Translations under genes and position numbers: made by a program
Shown here: positions 1 to 9,453 of the stretch, piece by piece
Numbering within the stretch: the first letter of the stretch is position 1
Layout of the letters: the number at the start of each line of letters is the position of its first letter
Notes under the pieces: model-generated
The model's input: the letters and a program-made list of their open reading frames with translations, nothing else
Databases searched by the model: none
What the model was told of the DNA's origin: nothing
Source of the DNA: UBA721 sp002705165
GTDB lineage: Bacteria > Planctomycetota > Planctomycetia > Pirellulales > Pirellulaceae
Reading direction: 5' to 3'
DNA length: 64,000 nt
Assembly: GCA_045565995.1 (NCBI GenBank)
Contig: JBJLEF010000001.1
Coordinates: forward strand, 1,798,001 to 1,862,000

Positions 1-1
1 T

Positions 2-991
2 ATGGTGCGTGGTGAGTGGGATAATCCAGGTGAAGTCGTCGTGCCAGGTTTTTTGAGTGTGATTACCGGGGACCAGGATGCGGCGGCAATTCGTTTGGAT
101 ACTTTTAAACGCTGGCCAACTCGTAGCCGGCGCAAAGCATTGGCTGATTGGATAGCCAATAAAGAGAATCCACTAACAGCCAGAGTGATGGTGAATCGAA
201 TATGGTATCGGCACTTTGCCCGAGGGATTGTCGAGACCACCAGCGATTTTGGAAATCTCAGTGGCGGGCCATCTCATCCTCAGTTGCTGGATTACCTTGC
301 CAGTGAGTTTATGGAGCATGGTTGGAGCTTGAAGCATATTCACCGTTTGATTTGTAACAGTAGTACGTATCAGCAGGAGAGTGATGTGGTCAACGAAAGT
401 GCTACTCAAGTTGACCCCGAAAATACGTTGTTATGGAGTTTCCCAATTCGCAGACTCGGTGCAGAGGTAGTGCGGGATAGAATTCTTTCGGTTTCTGGAA
501 GATTGAACTCCGAGAGTTTTGGCTTGCCAATTTTCCCTCCATTACCGGGCGGAATTGAAGATCGAGTGAAATATGACAACAGTAAATGGGCGACACAATA
601 TGGTGCAGAAGGTCGCCGTCGAAGTATATATATTTATCAACAGCGTACGCTCAATATGCCCTTGCTGCAAACGTTTGACGCCCCGGTCTGTGACGAATCG
701 CGGCCCAGACGCCGCGCCAGTACAACGGCTTTGCAGGCTTTAGCAATGTATAACGGTCCATTGGTCACCATGGAGGTCGAGCACTTTGCAGATCGCGTCC
801 TAGCCGGTCCCAATGAAGATTCTGCAGAGCGAATTGCTTTGGCAGTACGGCTGGCTCTTTGCAGAAAAGCAACCGAGGTGGAGTTGCAGGAACTGTCTGA
901 CTTCTACAAAACGTTTGAGGATCCGCGTGAAGCGATGATTAGTATTTGTCGAGTTTTATATAATACGAGCGAGTTCCTTTATCTGGATTAG
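2..991 (+). CDS. PSD1 (DUF1553) domain protein, C-terminal part
   Basis: This is the C-terminal 329 residues of a planctomycete PSCyt1/PSCyt2/PSD1 protein; the 5' end lies outside the window. The PSD1 signature is clear: LTARVMVNRIWYRHFARGIV near residue 60, then a Phe-Gly-Asn-Leu stretch, SHPQLLDYLASEF, and a GWSLKHIHRLI motif followed by S-TYQQ. The end has the family's usual shape, finishing near EFLYLD. The haem and PSCyt2 domains that normally precede it are missing only because of the window edge. A DUF1501 gene starts 6 bases downstream, the arrangement seen for every PSD1 gene here. These proteins are predicted to be exported and redox-linked, but no reaction is established for them. 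Confidence 0.9.
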   Translation: MVRGEWDNPGEVVVPGFLSVITGDQDAAAIRLDTFKRWPTRSRRKALADWIANKENPLTARVMVNRIWYRHFARGIVETTSDFGNLSGGPSHPQLLDYLASEFMEHGWSLKHIHRLICNSSTYQQESDVVNESATQVDPENTLLWSFPIRRLGAEVVRDRILSVSGRLNSESFGLPIFPPLPGGIEDRVKYDNSKWATQYGAEGRRRSIYIYQQRTLNMPLLQTFDAPVCDESRPRRRASTTALQALAMYNGPLVTMEVEHFADRVLAGPNEDSAERIALAVRLALCRKATEVELQELSDFYKTFEDPREAMISICRVLYNTSEFLYLD

Positions 992-997
992 TTTGCG

Positions 998-2419
998 ATG
1001 TTTTCCCGACGAACAATATTGGCCAATACATTAAACGGTCTGGGTATGCTGGCTCTGACTGACATACTGCAGGCAACGGAAAAAAATTCGCTTCGACCGT
1101 TCGCTCCACGCCCTCAGCATATTTCAAGAAAAGCGAAGCGTTGCATTTTTGTATTCATGCAGGGCGGTGTTAGCCAGATGGATTCATTTGAGTACAAGCC
1201 GGAGTTGAATCGTCATCATGGCAAACCAATCCCGGGCACGCACGACGTGCGCGGTGAATTGCAGGGTCGAATCTCTCATCCGCATTCTTTGGTCGGAAGC
1301 CCCTTTAAGTTTCGGCAGTATGGGCAATCACAGCGTTATGTGTCTGAGCTGTTTCCACGCATTGCGGGACATATTGATAAACTCGCGTTTATCCATGGTA
1401 TTGAAACAGACAACCCTAATCATGGCCCCTCTACCTTGCATGTGACAACCGGCAGTCAATTTCCAGGAAGTGCATCGGTAGGTAGTTGGGTGACCTACGG
1501 TCTGGGAACACAAAATGATAACATGCCTGCTTATATGGTTGTTCAGGATCCTCGAGGTGCACCGGTTAATGGTGCACATACCTGGGGAAACGGTTTTTTA
1601 CCAGCGGCATATCAAGGCACGCTATTACGAAATCAAGGGACACCCATTCTCAATCTGGATTTACCTCGTGGCCTGAATCGTGAACGGCAACGTGGAGAAT
1701 TGGATCAACTGCGGAAATTTAACAAGCGGTTTAGCGAGAAGTATCCGGACGCCACAGAATTGGAAGCCAGGATTGAAGCTTACGAACTTGCTTATCGTAT
1801 GCAAACGACGGCACCTGACTTGGTAGATCTGTCTAAAGAGCCGGAGCACATTCATAAACTATACGGATTAGACAATCCGCAGACGGAAGGCTTTGGGCGA
1901 CAGTGTCTGATGGCACGGCGATTGGCCGAAAGTGGTGTACGTTACACCATGCTTATCCATGGTGTGCAAATCGGCGGGAATAGTTGGGATCATCACGGTG
2001 ATGTAAAAGGCCGTATGATTCGTCAATCTGCTGAAGTGGATACTCCGGTTGCCGGGTTGCTGGCTGACTTGGAGCAACGAGACATGTTGAAGGATACGTT
2101 AGTAGTCTGGGCTTCTGAAATGGGCCGGACTCCCTTTGTTCCCGGTCGTATTGGAGGCTCGCCAGGGCGTGACCACAATAAGTATGGTCTTGTGATGTGG
2201 ATGGCCGGAGGGAATGTTAAAGCCGGTGCAACGATCGGCGGCACAGACGACTTTAGTTTGCGAGCAGCAGAGGAACCGGTTCATATTCGTAGTGTGCATG
2301 CCACGCTGCTCGATCTGATGGGGCTCGATGATGAGTTGCTACGGTATCTGCATGCTGGCCGATACCGTCGACTGACGGATATCGGTGGCAAAGTTCTTCA
2401 CGATATGATTGACGCCTAA
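998..2419 (+). CDS. DUF1501 family protein
   Basis: The product is 473 residues, normal for DUF1501, a family in the alkaline phosphatase/sulfatase-like fold group with no assigned reaction. The N-terminus has a Tat-like SRRTIL stretch followed by a hydrophobic segment, so export is likely. Family landmarks are visible: FMQGGVSQMDSFEYKP in place of the usual GGPSH-DTFD-KP, SVGSWVTYGLG, ELAYRMQ, and a C-terminal ASEMGRTPF followed by GRDHN and WMAGGNVKAG. The gene follows the preceding PSD1 gene by 6 bases and is almost certainly co-transcribed with it. The Pro and His of the first motif are replaced by Val and Gln; other copies in this window also vary there. Confidence 0.92.
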   Translation: MFSRRTILANTLNGLGMLALTDILQATEKNSLRPFAPRPQHISRKAKRCIFVFMQGGVSQMDSFEYKPELNRHHGKPIPGTHDVRGELQGRISHPHSLVGSPFKFRQYGQSQRYVSELFPRIAGHIDKLAFIHGIETDNPNHGPSTLHVTTGSQFPGSASVGSWVTYGLGTQNDNMPAYMVVQDPRGAPVNGAHTWGNGFLPAAYQGTLLRNQGTPILNLDLPRGLNRERQRGELDQLRKFNKRFSEKYPDATELEARIEAYELAYRMQTTAPDLVDLSKEPEHIHKLYGLDNPQTEGFGRQCLMARRLAESGVRYTMLIHGVQIGGNSWDHHGDVKGRMIRQSAEVDTPVAGLLADLEQRDMLKDTLVVWASEMGRTPFVPGRIGGSPGRDHNKYGLVMWMAGGNVKAGATIGGTDDFSLRAAEEPVHIRSVHATLLDLMGLDDELLRYLHAGRYRRLTDIGGKVLHDMIDA

Positions 2420-2557
2420 GGTTGGTTGGTTTGTGACAGCCCGGTTTTCCTCAATGACCTGCCAATGGCTGTCAGAACTCCTTTGAGATACATCAGTGTT
2501 ACGTGAGAGTCATCACTTCGGTTGTGAACCAAATCGTTGTCGACAAGAGGATATAGA

Positions 2558-3124
2558 TTACTCCCCGGAGGATTTAGATTTAAGCGTGGCAGCATATTTT
2601 AATGCTAGTTGTTCATGGTGTTTGATGAACGCATCTTTGCCGGCACAATATTTTTCAATGTCGTGATTGCATTGAGATGCGACACGTCTCTTTAAAGACT
2701 CATATTCTGCCGCAACAGTCGGGTGTGTTCTTAAATAATCGCGATAGGCAAGATGTCGATCGATTTCCTTGTCGCCTGCTTTGTAGCTGTGAATGTGATG
2801 GGTACGGGGGTCTGTTCCTTTGGTCAGGTAACGCCGGCCGGTAATTCCATATTCACCCCAGAATTGATACCCGCGGTTTCTGATGGCCGCCTGGATGTTG
2901 TCAATCTCGATGACACTGGATACTTCTAATAATATGTCGACTACCGGTTTTGCAGCTAAACCTTTCACTGAAGTGCTTCCGATATGGTGAACCGCTATCA
3001 GTATGGTTCCCAGTATTTCCTTCAGATTCTCAGATTCTCGTTGGTAGGACTCGATCCACCGTTGGTCGTAATCTACGATGACGACGTGCTGATGGCAGAC
3101 GTTTTTTGAATAGAGAAAGCTCAT
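2558..3124 (-). CDS. GrpB family protein (UPF0157)
   Basis: This 188-residue protein belongs to the GrpB/UPF0157 family, which is related to nucleotidyltransferases and is sometimes fused to dephospho-CoA kinase. The diagnostic region is HHIGSTSVKGLAAKPVVDIL at about residues 42-61, with G-S-T-S and the K-P-V-V-D-I-L strand. An upstream YDQRW and a downstream H-H-I-H-S-Y stretch also fit. The length is typical. It stands alone between a DUF1501 gene and the divergently transcribed propeller operon. No substrate can be assigned; the family is often described as uncharacterised. Confidence 0.85.
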   Translation of the reverse strand: MSFLYSKNVCHQHVVIVDYDQRWIESYQRESENLKEILGTILIAVHHIGSTSVKGLAAKPVVDILLEVSSVIEIDNIQAAIRNRGYQFWGEYGITGRRYLTKGTDPRTHHIHSYKAGDKEIDRHLAYRDYLRTHPTVAAEYESLKRRVASQCNHDIEKYCAGKDAFIKHHEQLALKYAATLKSKSSGE

Positions 3125-3249
3125 GAGTTGAGGCCAAGGTGTTTATATTGGGAAAGATATAGATAAACAAAATAACGAGTGAGTTTGTTTATTGCTACAA
3201 TAACTGAATTAATTAGCCTCGCAGATTTTAAAAATCGGATTTTATTGTG

Positions 3250-4191
3250 ATGAAACGTTTTTGTATAGCAGCATCCATTCTATGTCTTTTTCTAACGTCG
3301 ACTGTTTTAGCCAAGCATCGGGTTTTGCTTCACGGCAAGTCCGGACTGCAGATTGTGGAAAGAGATGGAACGACCAGCTGGCAAATGTCATTTGGAGGAA
3401 TCCATGACATTCATGTTCTGGAAAACGGAAACGTGATGGTTCAGCGGAATATGGGTGAAGTGGTTGAAATAGATCGTGAATCCAAGGAAGTAGTCTGGAG
3501 CTACAACAGTCGTACTCAGAACGGTAATGAAGGGAAACGTTTGGAAGTACACGCTTTCCAGCCCTTGTCGAATGGTAATGTCATGATTGCTGAATCCGGT
3601 GTCGGAAGGATTATCGAGGTGAATCGGGATGGCAAAATCGTTAAAGAAACAAAACTCGTTGTCGATAATCCCCATCCGCACCGCGATACTCGTTTGGCTC
3701 GCCAGCTCGAGAATGGAAACTACCTCGTTTGTCACGAAGGTGATGGTAAGATTCGGGAATACGATTCAAAGTCAGGCACAGTCATTTGGGAGTACGAGGT
3801 ACCACTTTTTCAGGAACGCGCCGGTGGTCACGGGCCGGAGGCCTATGGAAATCAGGCATTTTCAGCTTTGCGATTGAACAATGGAAATACGCTCATTGGA
3901 TGTGGTAACGGTCATGCTGTCTTGGAAGTGACGGCTGAAAAGGAAATCGTTTGGCAGATTCGGCAGAAGGATCTTGAGGGAATTGTCTTTGCCTGGATAA
4001 CGACACTGGAAGTACTTCCCAACGGGAACTATGTCATCGGTAACTGCCACGCCGGACCGGGCCAGCCACTCTTGGTAGAACTCAATCCTAAGAATAAGAA
4101 AGTGGTTTGGACGTTCGATCGGTTCGATGACTTTGGGAATAATGTTTCCAATTCATTGCTGCTGGATGCCGCTGGTAAATCAAATCGCTAA
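3250..4191 (+). CDS. secreted beta-propeller protein with NGN repeats
   Basis: This 313-residue protein begins with a good signal peptide (residues 1-21, ending in Val-Leu-Ala). The rest is a repeat protein of the PQQ/arylsulfotransferase-like beta-propeller type: the motif L-x-NGN recurs at about residues 59, 108, 155, 211 and 258, each followed by a short hydrophobic strand, and VVW or VIW strands recur (for example VVWSY and VIWEY). GTG at 3247 directly precedes the chosen ATG and is an alternative start. It is the first gene of a three-gene operon with a second propeller and a myo-inositol oxygenase. It may bind or sense a ligand outside the cytoplasm; no catalytic residues can be named. 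Confidence 0.75.
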   Translation: MKRFCIAASILCLFLTSTVLAKHRVLLHGKSGLQIVERDGTTSWQMSFGGIHDIHVLENGNVMVQRNMGEVVEIDRESKEVVWSYNSRTQNGNEGKRLEVHAFQPLSNGNVMIAESGVGRIIEVNRDGKIVKETKLVVDNPHPHRDTRLARQLENGNYLVCHEGDGKIREYDSKSGTVIWEYEVPLFQERAGGHGPEAYGNQAFSALRLNNGNTLIGCGNGHAVLEVTAEKEIVWQIRQKDLEGIVFAWITTLEVLPNGNYVIGNCHAGPGQPLLVELNPKNKKVVWTFDRFDDFGNNVSNSLLLDAAGKSNR

Positions 4192-4213
4192 TGTCTATCT
4201 ACGGAAAGATCCA

Positions 4214-5785
4214 ATGAAGGATTTTCGTTTGCATAAACTGGTTTTTGGATTATTGGTGGTCATGGCTTACATGGTCGTGGGTTCAGTGACATCGGGAGAA
4301 GATTGGTATCAGGGGGCCGGTCCCAATGGAAACTTTCAGGTGCAGCACGCTGCACCTTCCGATTGGAGTGTTGTTCAGCAACGGAATATAGCCTGGAAGC
4401 TGACGCTGCCTGAGACAGGACAAAGTACTCCGGTAGTTTGTAATGATCGTATCTTTTTTACTACTTATGAAGAAGTGCCGGAAGATTCGGAGCTGGGAAA
4501 TAATATAGTTGCCTGGTGTGTTCATGTGCGTAATGGCCGAGTGCTCTGGAAACGTGATATTCCGGGTAAATACCCATTACGACTATCTGGTTGTTTCGGA
4601 GATAGTACTTCACCACCTGCAGTATGCGACGGAGAACGCGTGGTCTTTGTCAATGCATCTGGCAGGATTGCCTGTTTTGACCTGCAAGGTAAGCCGCTCT
4701 GGTCACGTGAAATCCTGAGCGTGAATCGAACGCTGCCTTTTCTAATAGATGGCAAGTTTGTATTTACCCGACAGGTTTATCCTCCTGATCCCAATGGTGT
4801 CTTTCCGCACAAATATGCGGAGGCTCCACCGGAAATGTGGACGCAATTGCAGGCTTTAGATATTCAAACCGGTCATGAAATCTGGACTACCAAGTGTGGG
4901 GTCAATATGGGCAATGCAATCGTGCCTCAGCGGCTCCGTGACGGACGTGATGTTGCCGTGGTTGGACGGGGAGGAGGGCATGGTCCTCCTGAAAAGCCAG
5001 CCGGCGTGTCGCTAGTCAATCTGGCAGATGGCTCGACAATTTGGACCCTCCCACTCGAAGGGTTTATGAGCACAGCAAGTTATTGTTTGTACAAAAATAA
5101 TGTTTGCCTGTTCCATCAGGGGGATCACCTTACGGTTGCTGGTGAAACCGGTGAGATATTAAGTAAAGTCTCGATCATTACGAATATTCCCACAATGGTA
5201 TACGGCGGAGAGATACCATCAAACTTTAGTGCGGATCTCCGGCGGGGGAAAAATAAACGTATGATCACGCAGACCTCAAATTTGTTAGTGGGAAAGTATC
5301 ATTACTTTCGTAGTTATGTGAGACCTTGGTTGGGACGTGTTAATGTCGAAACCGGAGATGTCGAGTATCTGCAATTACCGTTACAGATTGATGCCAGAGT
5401 TGGGAAGGAAGATGAGTACCTCTACTACGATCAGTCCAAGGATGCCAAGCCTCTTAAATTGCAGACAGTGAAACCAAATTCCATGAAGAATTCCCGAGGC
5501 TTTAAGGTCTTTGGCGATCAGCGTTCCCAGGGTAGTGGATGGGGTCATATTGCGAGTTCAATACCGACTGTCGCTGGATCCTATCTCTATCTTCCGGTAA
5601 TCAACGGAACGGTTTTTGTGATTGATTGGAATGTGGAGTCTCTCGACCATCATGCGGTTGTTGATATTAACGATTTGGGCCCTGCTGGAGAAGCATACCA
5701 TCGAGCCTCTCTGTCGATTGTCGATGGGCGATTGTTCGCGCATACGATTCGGGAGTTGATTTGTATTCGAGAGTCTGCAAAATGA
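4214..5785 (+). CDS. PQQ-like beta-propeller repeat protein
   Basis: About 523 residues with an N-terminal hydrophobic export signal, then a propeller of the PQQ-binding-like type: WYQGAGPNGNF near the mature N-terminus, NIAWKLTLPETGQSTPVV, RVLWKRDIPG and GKPLWSREI are typical blade strands. Upstream in-frame codons extend into the previous gene, but ATG 4214 is favoured because a GGAAAG box lies just before it and a signal peptide follows. Proteins like this are common in planctomycetes and mostly unassigned; some relatives are PQQ-dependent dehydrogenases, but I cannot identify the catalytic residues. Its stop codon overlaps the start of the MIOX gene (ATGA), implying translational coupling. 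Confidence 0.8.
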   Translation: MKDFRLHKLVFGLLVVMAYMVVGSVTSGEDWYQGAGPNGNFQVQHAAPSDWSVVQQRNIAWKLTLPETGQSTPVVCNDRIFFTTYEEVPEDSELGNNIVAWCVHVRNGRVLWKRDIPGKYPLRLSGCFGDSTSPPAVCDGERVVFVNASGRIACFDLQGKPLWSREILSVNRTLPFLIDGKFVFTRQVYPPDPNGVFPHKYAEAPPEMWTQLQALDIQTGHEIWTTKCGVNMGNAIVPQRLRDGRDVAVVGRGGGHGPPEKPAGVSLVNLADGSTIWTLPLEGFMSTASYCLYKNNVCLFHQGDHLTVAGETGEILSKVSIITNIPTMVYGGEIPSNFSADLRRGKNKRMITQTSNLLVGKYHYFRSYVRPWLGRVNVETGDVEYLQLPLQIDARVGKEDEYLYYDQSKDAKPLKLQTVKPNSMKNSRGFKVFGDQRSQGSGWGHIASSIPTVAGSYLYLPVINGTVFVIDWNVESLDHHAVVDINDLGPAGEAYHRASLSIVDGRLFAHTIRELICIRESAK

Positions 5786-6645
5786 CGGGTGCTGAAAACC
5801 CTTTAAGGTCTCTGGATGATTGGGACGATGATGTGTTGCGACGCTACCCGGAAGATCGTGAACCGGGTAACGCAAAGCAGACAGAGGAATTCCGCAGTTA
5901 CGGTGATGCCCCTGATCATGTCAGAGAATTTTATTGTTTGAATCATAGACAACAAACGGTCAAAGTGAATCGCCAGAAGCGCGATGAATTTCTTCCATTG
6001 AAAAAACGCCGGATGAGTATCTGGGAAGCCATGGAATTTCTTAATACTTTGGTGGATGATAGTGATCCCGATACTAATCTGAGTCAGATTGAGCATCTGT
6101 TGCAAACAGCGGAAGCGATTCGAGCAGATGGCCATCCACCTTGGTTTGTGTTGACCGGCTTAATCCATGATCTGGGAAAAATCCTGTGTCTGTTTGACGA
6201 ACCTCAATGGTGCGTGACCGGGGATACGTTTCCTGTAGGTTGTCGGTTTGACTCGTCCATTGTGTATCACGATTTCTTTTTCGAGAATCCGGATTTTGGG
6301 AATCCGGAATACAATTCGGAATTCGGTATTTATGAGCCAAATTGTGGCTTGCGAAATGTGATGCTCTCCTGGGGGCATGACGAATATATGTTTAATGTAT
6401 GTAAAGAATATTTGCCTGAGGAAAGTCTGGCAATGATTCGATACCATTCGTTCTATCCCTGGCATAGTGAGGGAGCTTACCGGCATTTAATGGATGAACA
6501 TGATCATAAGATGCTGGAATATGTGAAGCTGTTCAATCCGTATGATTTATATTCCAAGTCGGACGATCCACCAGATGTGGAACAGTTACGCCCTTTTTAT
6601 GAAGCGTTGATTGCCGAGTTCTTTCCCACTAAGATTGCGTGGTAA
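5782..6645 (+). CDS. inositol oxygenase (MIOX family)
   Basis: This 287-residue protein matches the myo-inositol oxygenase family along its whole length. MIOX uses a di-iron centre and O2 to cleave myo-inositol to D-glucuronate in the cytoplasm. All expected ligands are visible: His105 in the H-LLQTAEAIR stretch, His129-Asp130 in GLIHDLGK, His199 in SWGHDEYM, His222 in RYHSFYPWH and Asp255 in NPYDLYSK. The substrate-binding Lys133, Arg38 and the DDSDPD segment are also kept, as is the GDTFPVGC signature at 147-154. There is no signal peptide. The ATG start overlaps the stop of the propeller gene; a TTG at 5761 would add seven residues but is less likely. The family is best known from eukaryotes. 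Confidence 0.93.
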   Translation: MTGAENPLRSLDDWDDDVLRRYPEDREPGNAKQTEEFRSYGDAPDHVREFYCLNHRQQTVKVNRQKRDEFLPLKKRRMSIWEAMEFLNTLVDDSDPDTNLSQIEHLLQTAEAIRADGHPPWFVLTGLIHDLGKILCLFDEPQWCVTGDTFPVGCRFDSSIVYHDFFFENPDFGNPEYNSEFGIYEPNCGLRNVMLSWGHDEYMFNVCKEYLPEESLAMIRYHSFYPWHSEGAYRHLMDEHDHKMLEYVKLFNPYDLYSKSDDPPDVEQLRPFYEALIAEFFPTKIAW

Positions 6646-6767
6646 TGTTTGATCTCGTTACGAGAAGCGAAGTAATGAGAAAGAAGAGGAATTTTGAGTA
6701 CAAGTTCGCGTTTTCCGGCGTTCTGGTTACGTAAGATTCACGAAATCTACTATGGTCGAACCATCCA

Positions 6768-9431
6768 ATGAAGCCTCAATCCATGAGAATAATAGCTGGC
6801 ATCTTGTTGTTTATGCTGAATTTATCGCTGGTACGAGCGGATGAGAGCGGCCTCCAGGGATTGCGTCAGGACCCGGAATATATTTTTGCTTTCCAGGTTC
6901 ATCGAATACTCGTCACTAAGTGCTTTGCTTGCCACGGATCTGAACCCGACGAAATTGAGGGGGAATTGAATCTAACCACGAGGGAAGGGTTACTTCAGGG
7001 TGGAGCGACGGGAGAGTCATCGATTATCATTGGTCGTCCGGAAGATAGCCCTCTTTTGTTAGCAGCCCTGCGAGAGGACGACATTTGGACAGCGATGCCT
7101 CCCAAGGAAAGTGAACGACTGACCCGAGAAGAATTGAGCTTCGTCAGACAATGGATTGCGGCCGATGCGCCCTGGCCTAATGAGAAGCGGCTGAAAGAAC
7201 TCCAACAAGGACAGGATCCATGGGGTACTGGAAACGAAGTGCGAGTCGCCACCTCCGGTGGGCTTAGTGAAGAGTGGACTAATCGAACCTATCAGCCGGA
7301 AAACCTGTGGGCGTATCAACCGGTTGCCTCATCGGATGTTACTCAGATAGTCGAGCACCCCATTGATGCTTTTATCTCTCAGCGTATCCCCAATGGCTTA
7401 AACGTTGCTCCTCGAGCAGACCAAATCACATTAGTTCGGCGGGTGAGTTATACGTTAACTGGTTTGCCACCAACGCCGCGAGCCATTCGGGAAGTTCTGG
7501 AGGATGAATCTCCAGCCGCTTACGAAAATCTTATTGACCGCTTACTTGATTCACCGCGATATGGAGAACAATGGGGTAAACACTGGCTGGATGTTGTAAG
7601 GTACGCCGACAGTAGTGGATTTGCCAATGATTATGAACGCCCGAATGCCTGGCGATACAGGGACTATGTCATTCGCAGCTTTAATCAAGACAAACCCTAT
7701 GATCAATTCGTGCAGGAGCAAATTGCTGCCGACGAACTCTTTGCCGACTCGCTGGAAGCTCAACTGGGGCTTGGCTTTCTGCGAATGGGGCCCTGGGAGC
7801 ACACAGGCATGTCAGTTGGTAAGATTACACGGCAGCAATTTCTGGATGACGTCACTTCGTCGGTTGGTCAGGTGTTTTTAGGGCAGGCGCTCCAATGTGC
7901 TCGCTGTCACGATCATAAATTTGACCCCGTGCCAACCCGGGATTATTACGCTGTCCAATCAGTGTTTGCTACTACACAGATGGCAGAGTTGCCTACACCG
8001 TTTCTCCCGTATGAAAACACAGAGCAATTTGAAGAAGATAAGAAATACTTAGCTAAGCGTGAGGCAGCCATTGCCGAATTGCGAAAGACGGTGAATAACC
8101 CGAACAAGACAGCAGACGATTTTGGTCGTGCTCGTCTCAGTGGGAAATGGAGTAACCTATACCAACGAGCACGGGATCGATATGAGCCGCTCATATTGGG
8201 AGTCTATAATGGTCACACCCAGTTAAATCGAAACTCGAACAATCGTTTTGATCAACCCGCTAATGTAACCAATGGGATTTTGGAAAATACTGCTATTCTG
8301 ACGGGCGGTAATATTTTTACACCTGCGCAATCTGTTTCGCCGGGAATCCTGAGTGTGACTGGAATTGACGCGAGTATTCCCAAAACAATCGAAGGGCGCC
8401 GAGGTTCGTTTGCGAGGTGGGTGACCGCTCCAAACAATCCATTGACAGCGCGAGTAATGGTAAATCGAGTGTGGTCCTATCACTTTGGGCAGGGCATTGC
8501 CGGGAATCCCAATAATTTTGGAGCGACCGGAGACAAACCCACTCATCCCTTATTATTAGATTGGTTAACTTCGGAATTTATTAAGTCTGGCTGGTCGATC
8601 AAGTCTCTTCACAAATTGATACTTACCTCAGCAGCCTATCAGCGTAGTAGTACTCATCCGGCACCAGAAAAACTGGATCAACTCGATCTAAGTCGCTCGT
8701 CTTATTCAGTATTTCAGGCGCGTCGATTGACGTCTGAAGAATTACGAGATTCGATGCTGCAGGCCAGTGGGGAATTGGTTCAAGAACTTGGTGGTTTGCC
8801 GGCTCGACCTGATATGAACATAGAAGCCGCGTTGCAACCACGCCAGATTATGGGGTCCTTTGCTCCCAGTTATGTCCCCAATGTAAAACCGGAACAACGA
8901 AATCGGAGATCGATTTATGTTCTGAAACTGCGAGGGTTGCGTGATCCTTTTATGACAACCTTTAATCAGCCCTCCCCGGACGAGTCGTGTGAGATGCGGG
9001 ATGCTTCCAATGTGACACCGCAAGTCTTTGCTTTGTTCAATAGTGAAGAGTCGGCAGACCGGGCTCTCGCGATGGCTAATCGTATTCTGAGTGAAGTCAT
9101 GACGGAGGAAGATGCGATTCAACGTGCTTTTGAGTTGGCATTAGGTCGAATCCCCGAACGGCAGGAGTTGAAGGTCTCGAGGATGCATTGGAAAGATTGC
9201 TTGAACGATCATCAGGAAATAAAGCCACAGGCCAGAGAGTATCCAACCGAAGTGATACGTCGAGCGAATGAAGAGAACACGGGAGAAGAATTTACGTTTA
9301 CAGAAACGTTATTTGAATATCAGGATTATCAGCACGATTTACAGCCCCATGAAGTTGATGCCCGTACCAGAGCGTTTGCTGAACTTTGCCTCGTTCTGTT
9401 GAATACGAATGAGTTCGTTTACGTTTATTAA
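6768..9431 (+). CDS. PSCyt1-PSCyt2-PSD1 planctomycete cytochrome protein
   Basis: The 887-residue product shows the full planctomycete architecture. A signal peptide (about residues 6-24) is followed by a c-type haem motif CFACH at 52-56 in the PSCyt1 domain. PSCyt2 (DUF1549) follows, with LTGLPPTPRAI and GEQWGKHWLDVVRYADSSG. A second cysteine motif, CARCHDHKFDP, lies near residue 375. The C-terminal PSD1 domain contains LTARVMVNRVWSYHFGQGI. The protein should be exported and carry covalent haem. ATG 6783 is an alternative start that would give a tighter signal peptide. A DUF1501 gene follows after 22 bases. Its substrate is unknown; context elsewhere in the window points to polymer or glycan breakdown. 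Confidence 0.92.
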   Translation: MKPQSMRIIAGILLFMLNLSLVRADESGLQGLRQDPEYIFAFQVHRILVTKCFACHGSEPDEIEGELNLTTREGLLQGGATGESSIIIGRPEDSPLLLAALREDDIWTAMPPKESERLTREELSFVRQWIAADAPWPNEKRLKELQQGQDPWGTGNEVRVATSGGLSEEWTNRTYQPENLWAYQPVASSDVTQIVEHPIDAFISQRIPNGLNVAPRADQITLVRRVSYTLTGLPPTPRAIREVLEDESPAAYENLIDRLLDSPRYGEQWGKHWLDVVRYADSSGFANDYERPNAWRYRDYVIRSFNQDKPYDQFVQEQIAADELFADSLEAQLGLGFLRMGPWEHTGMSVGKITRQQFLDDVTSSVGQVFLGQALQCARCHDHKFDPVPTRDYYAVQSVFATTQMAELPTPFLPYENTEQFEEDKKYLAKREAAIAELRKTVNNPNKTADDFGRARLSGKWSNLYQRARDRYEPLILGVYNGHTQLNRNSNNRFDQPANVTNGILENTAILTGGNIFTPAQSVSPGILSVTGIDASIPKTIEGRRGSFARWVTAPNNPLTARVMVNRVWSYHFGQGIAGNPNNFGATGDKPTHPLLLDWLTSEFIKSGWSIKSLHKLILTSAAYQRSSTHPAPEKLDQLDLSRSSYSVFQARRLTSEELRDSMLQASGELVQELGGLPARPDMNIEAALQPRQIMGSFAPSYVPNVKPEQRNRRSIYVLKLRGLRDPFMTTFNQPSPDESCEMRDASNVTPQVFALFNSEESADRALAMANRILSEVMTEEDAIQRAFELALGRIPERQELKVSRMHWKDCLNDHQEIKPQAREYPTEVIRRANEENTGEEFTFTETLFEYQDYQHDLQPHEVDARTRAFAELCLVLLNTNEFVYVY

Positions 9432-9453
9432 GAGGAATGCCGGAGCAAATAGC

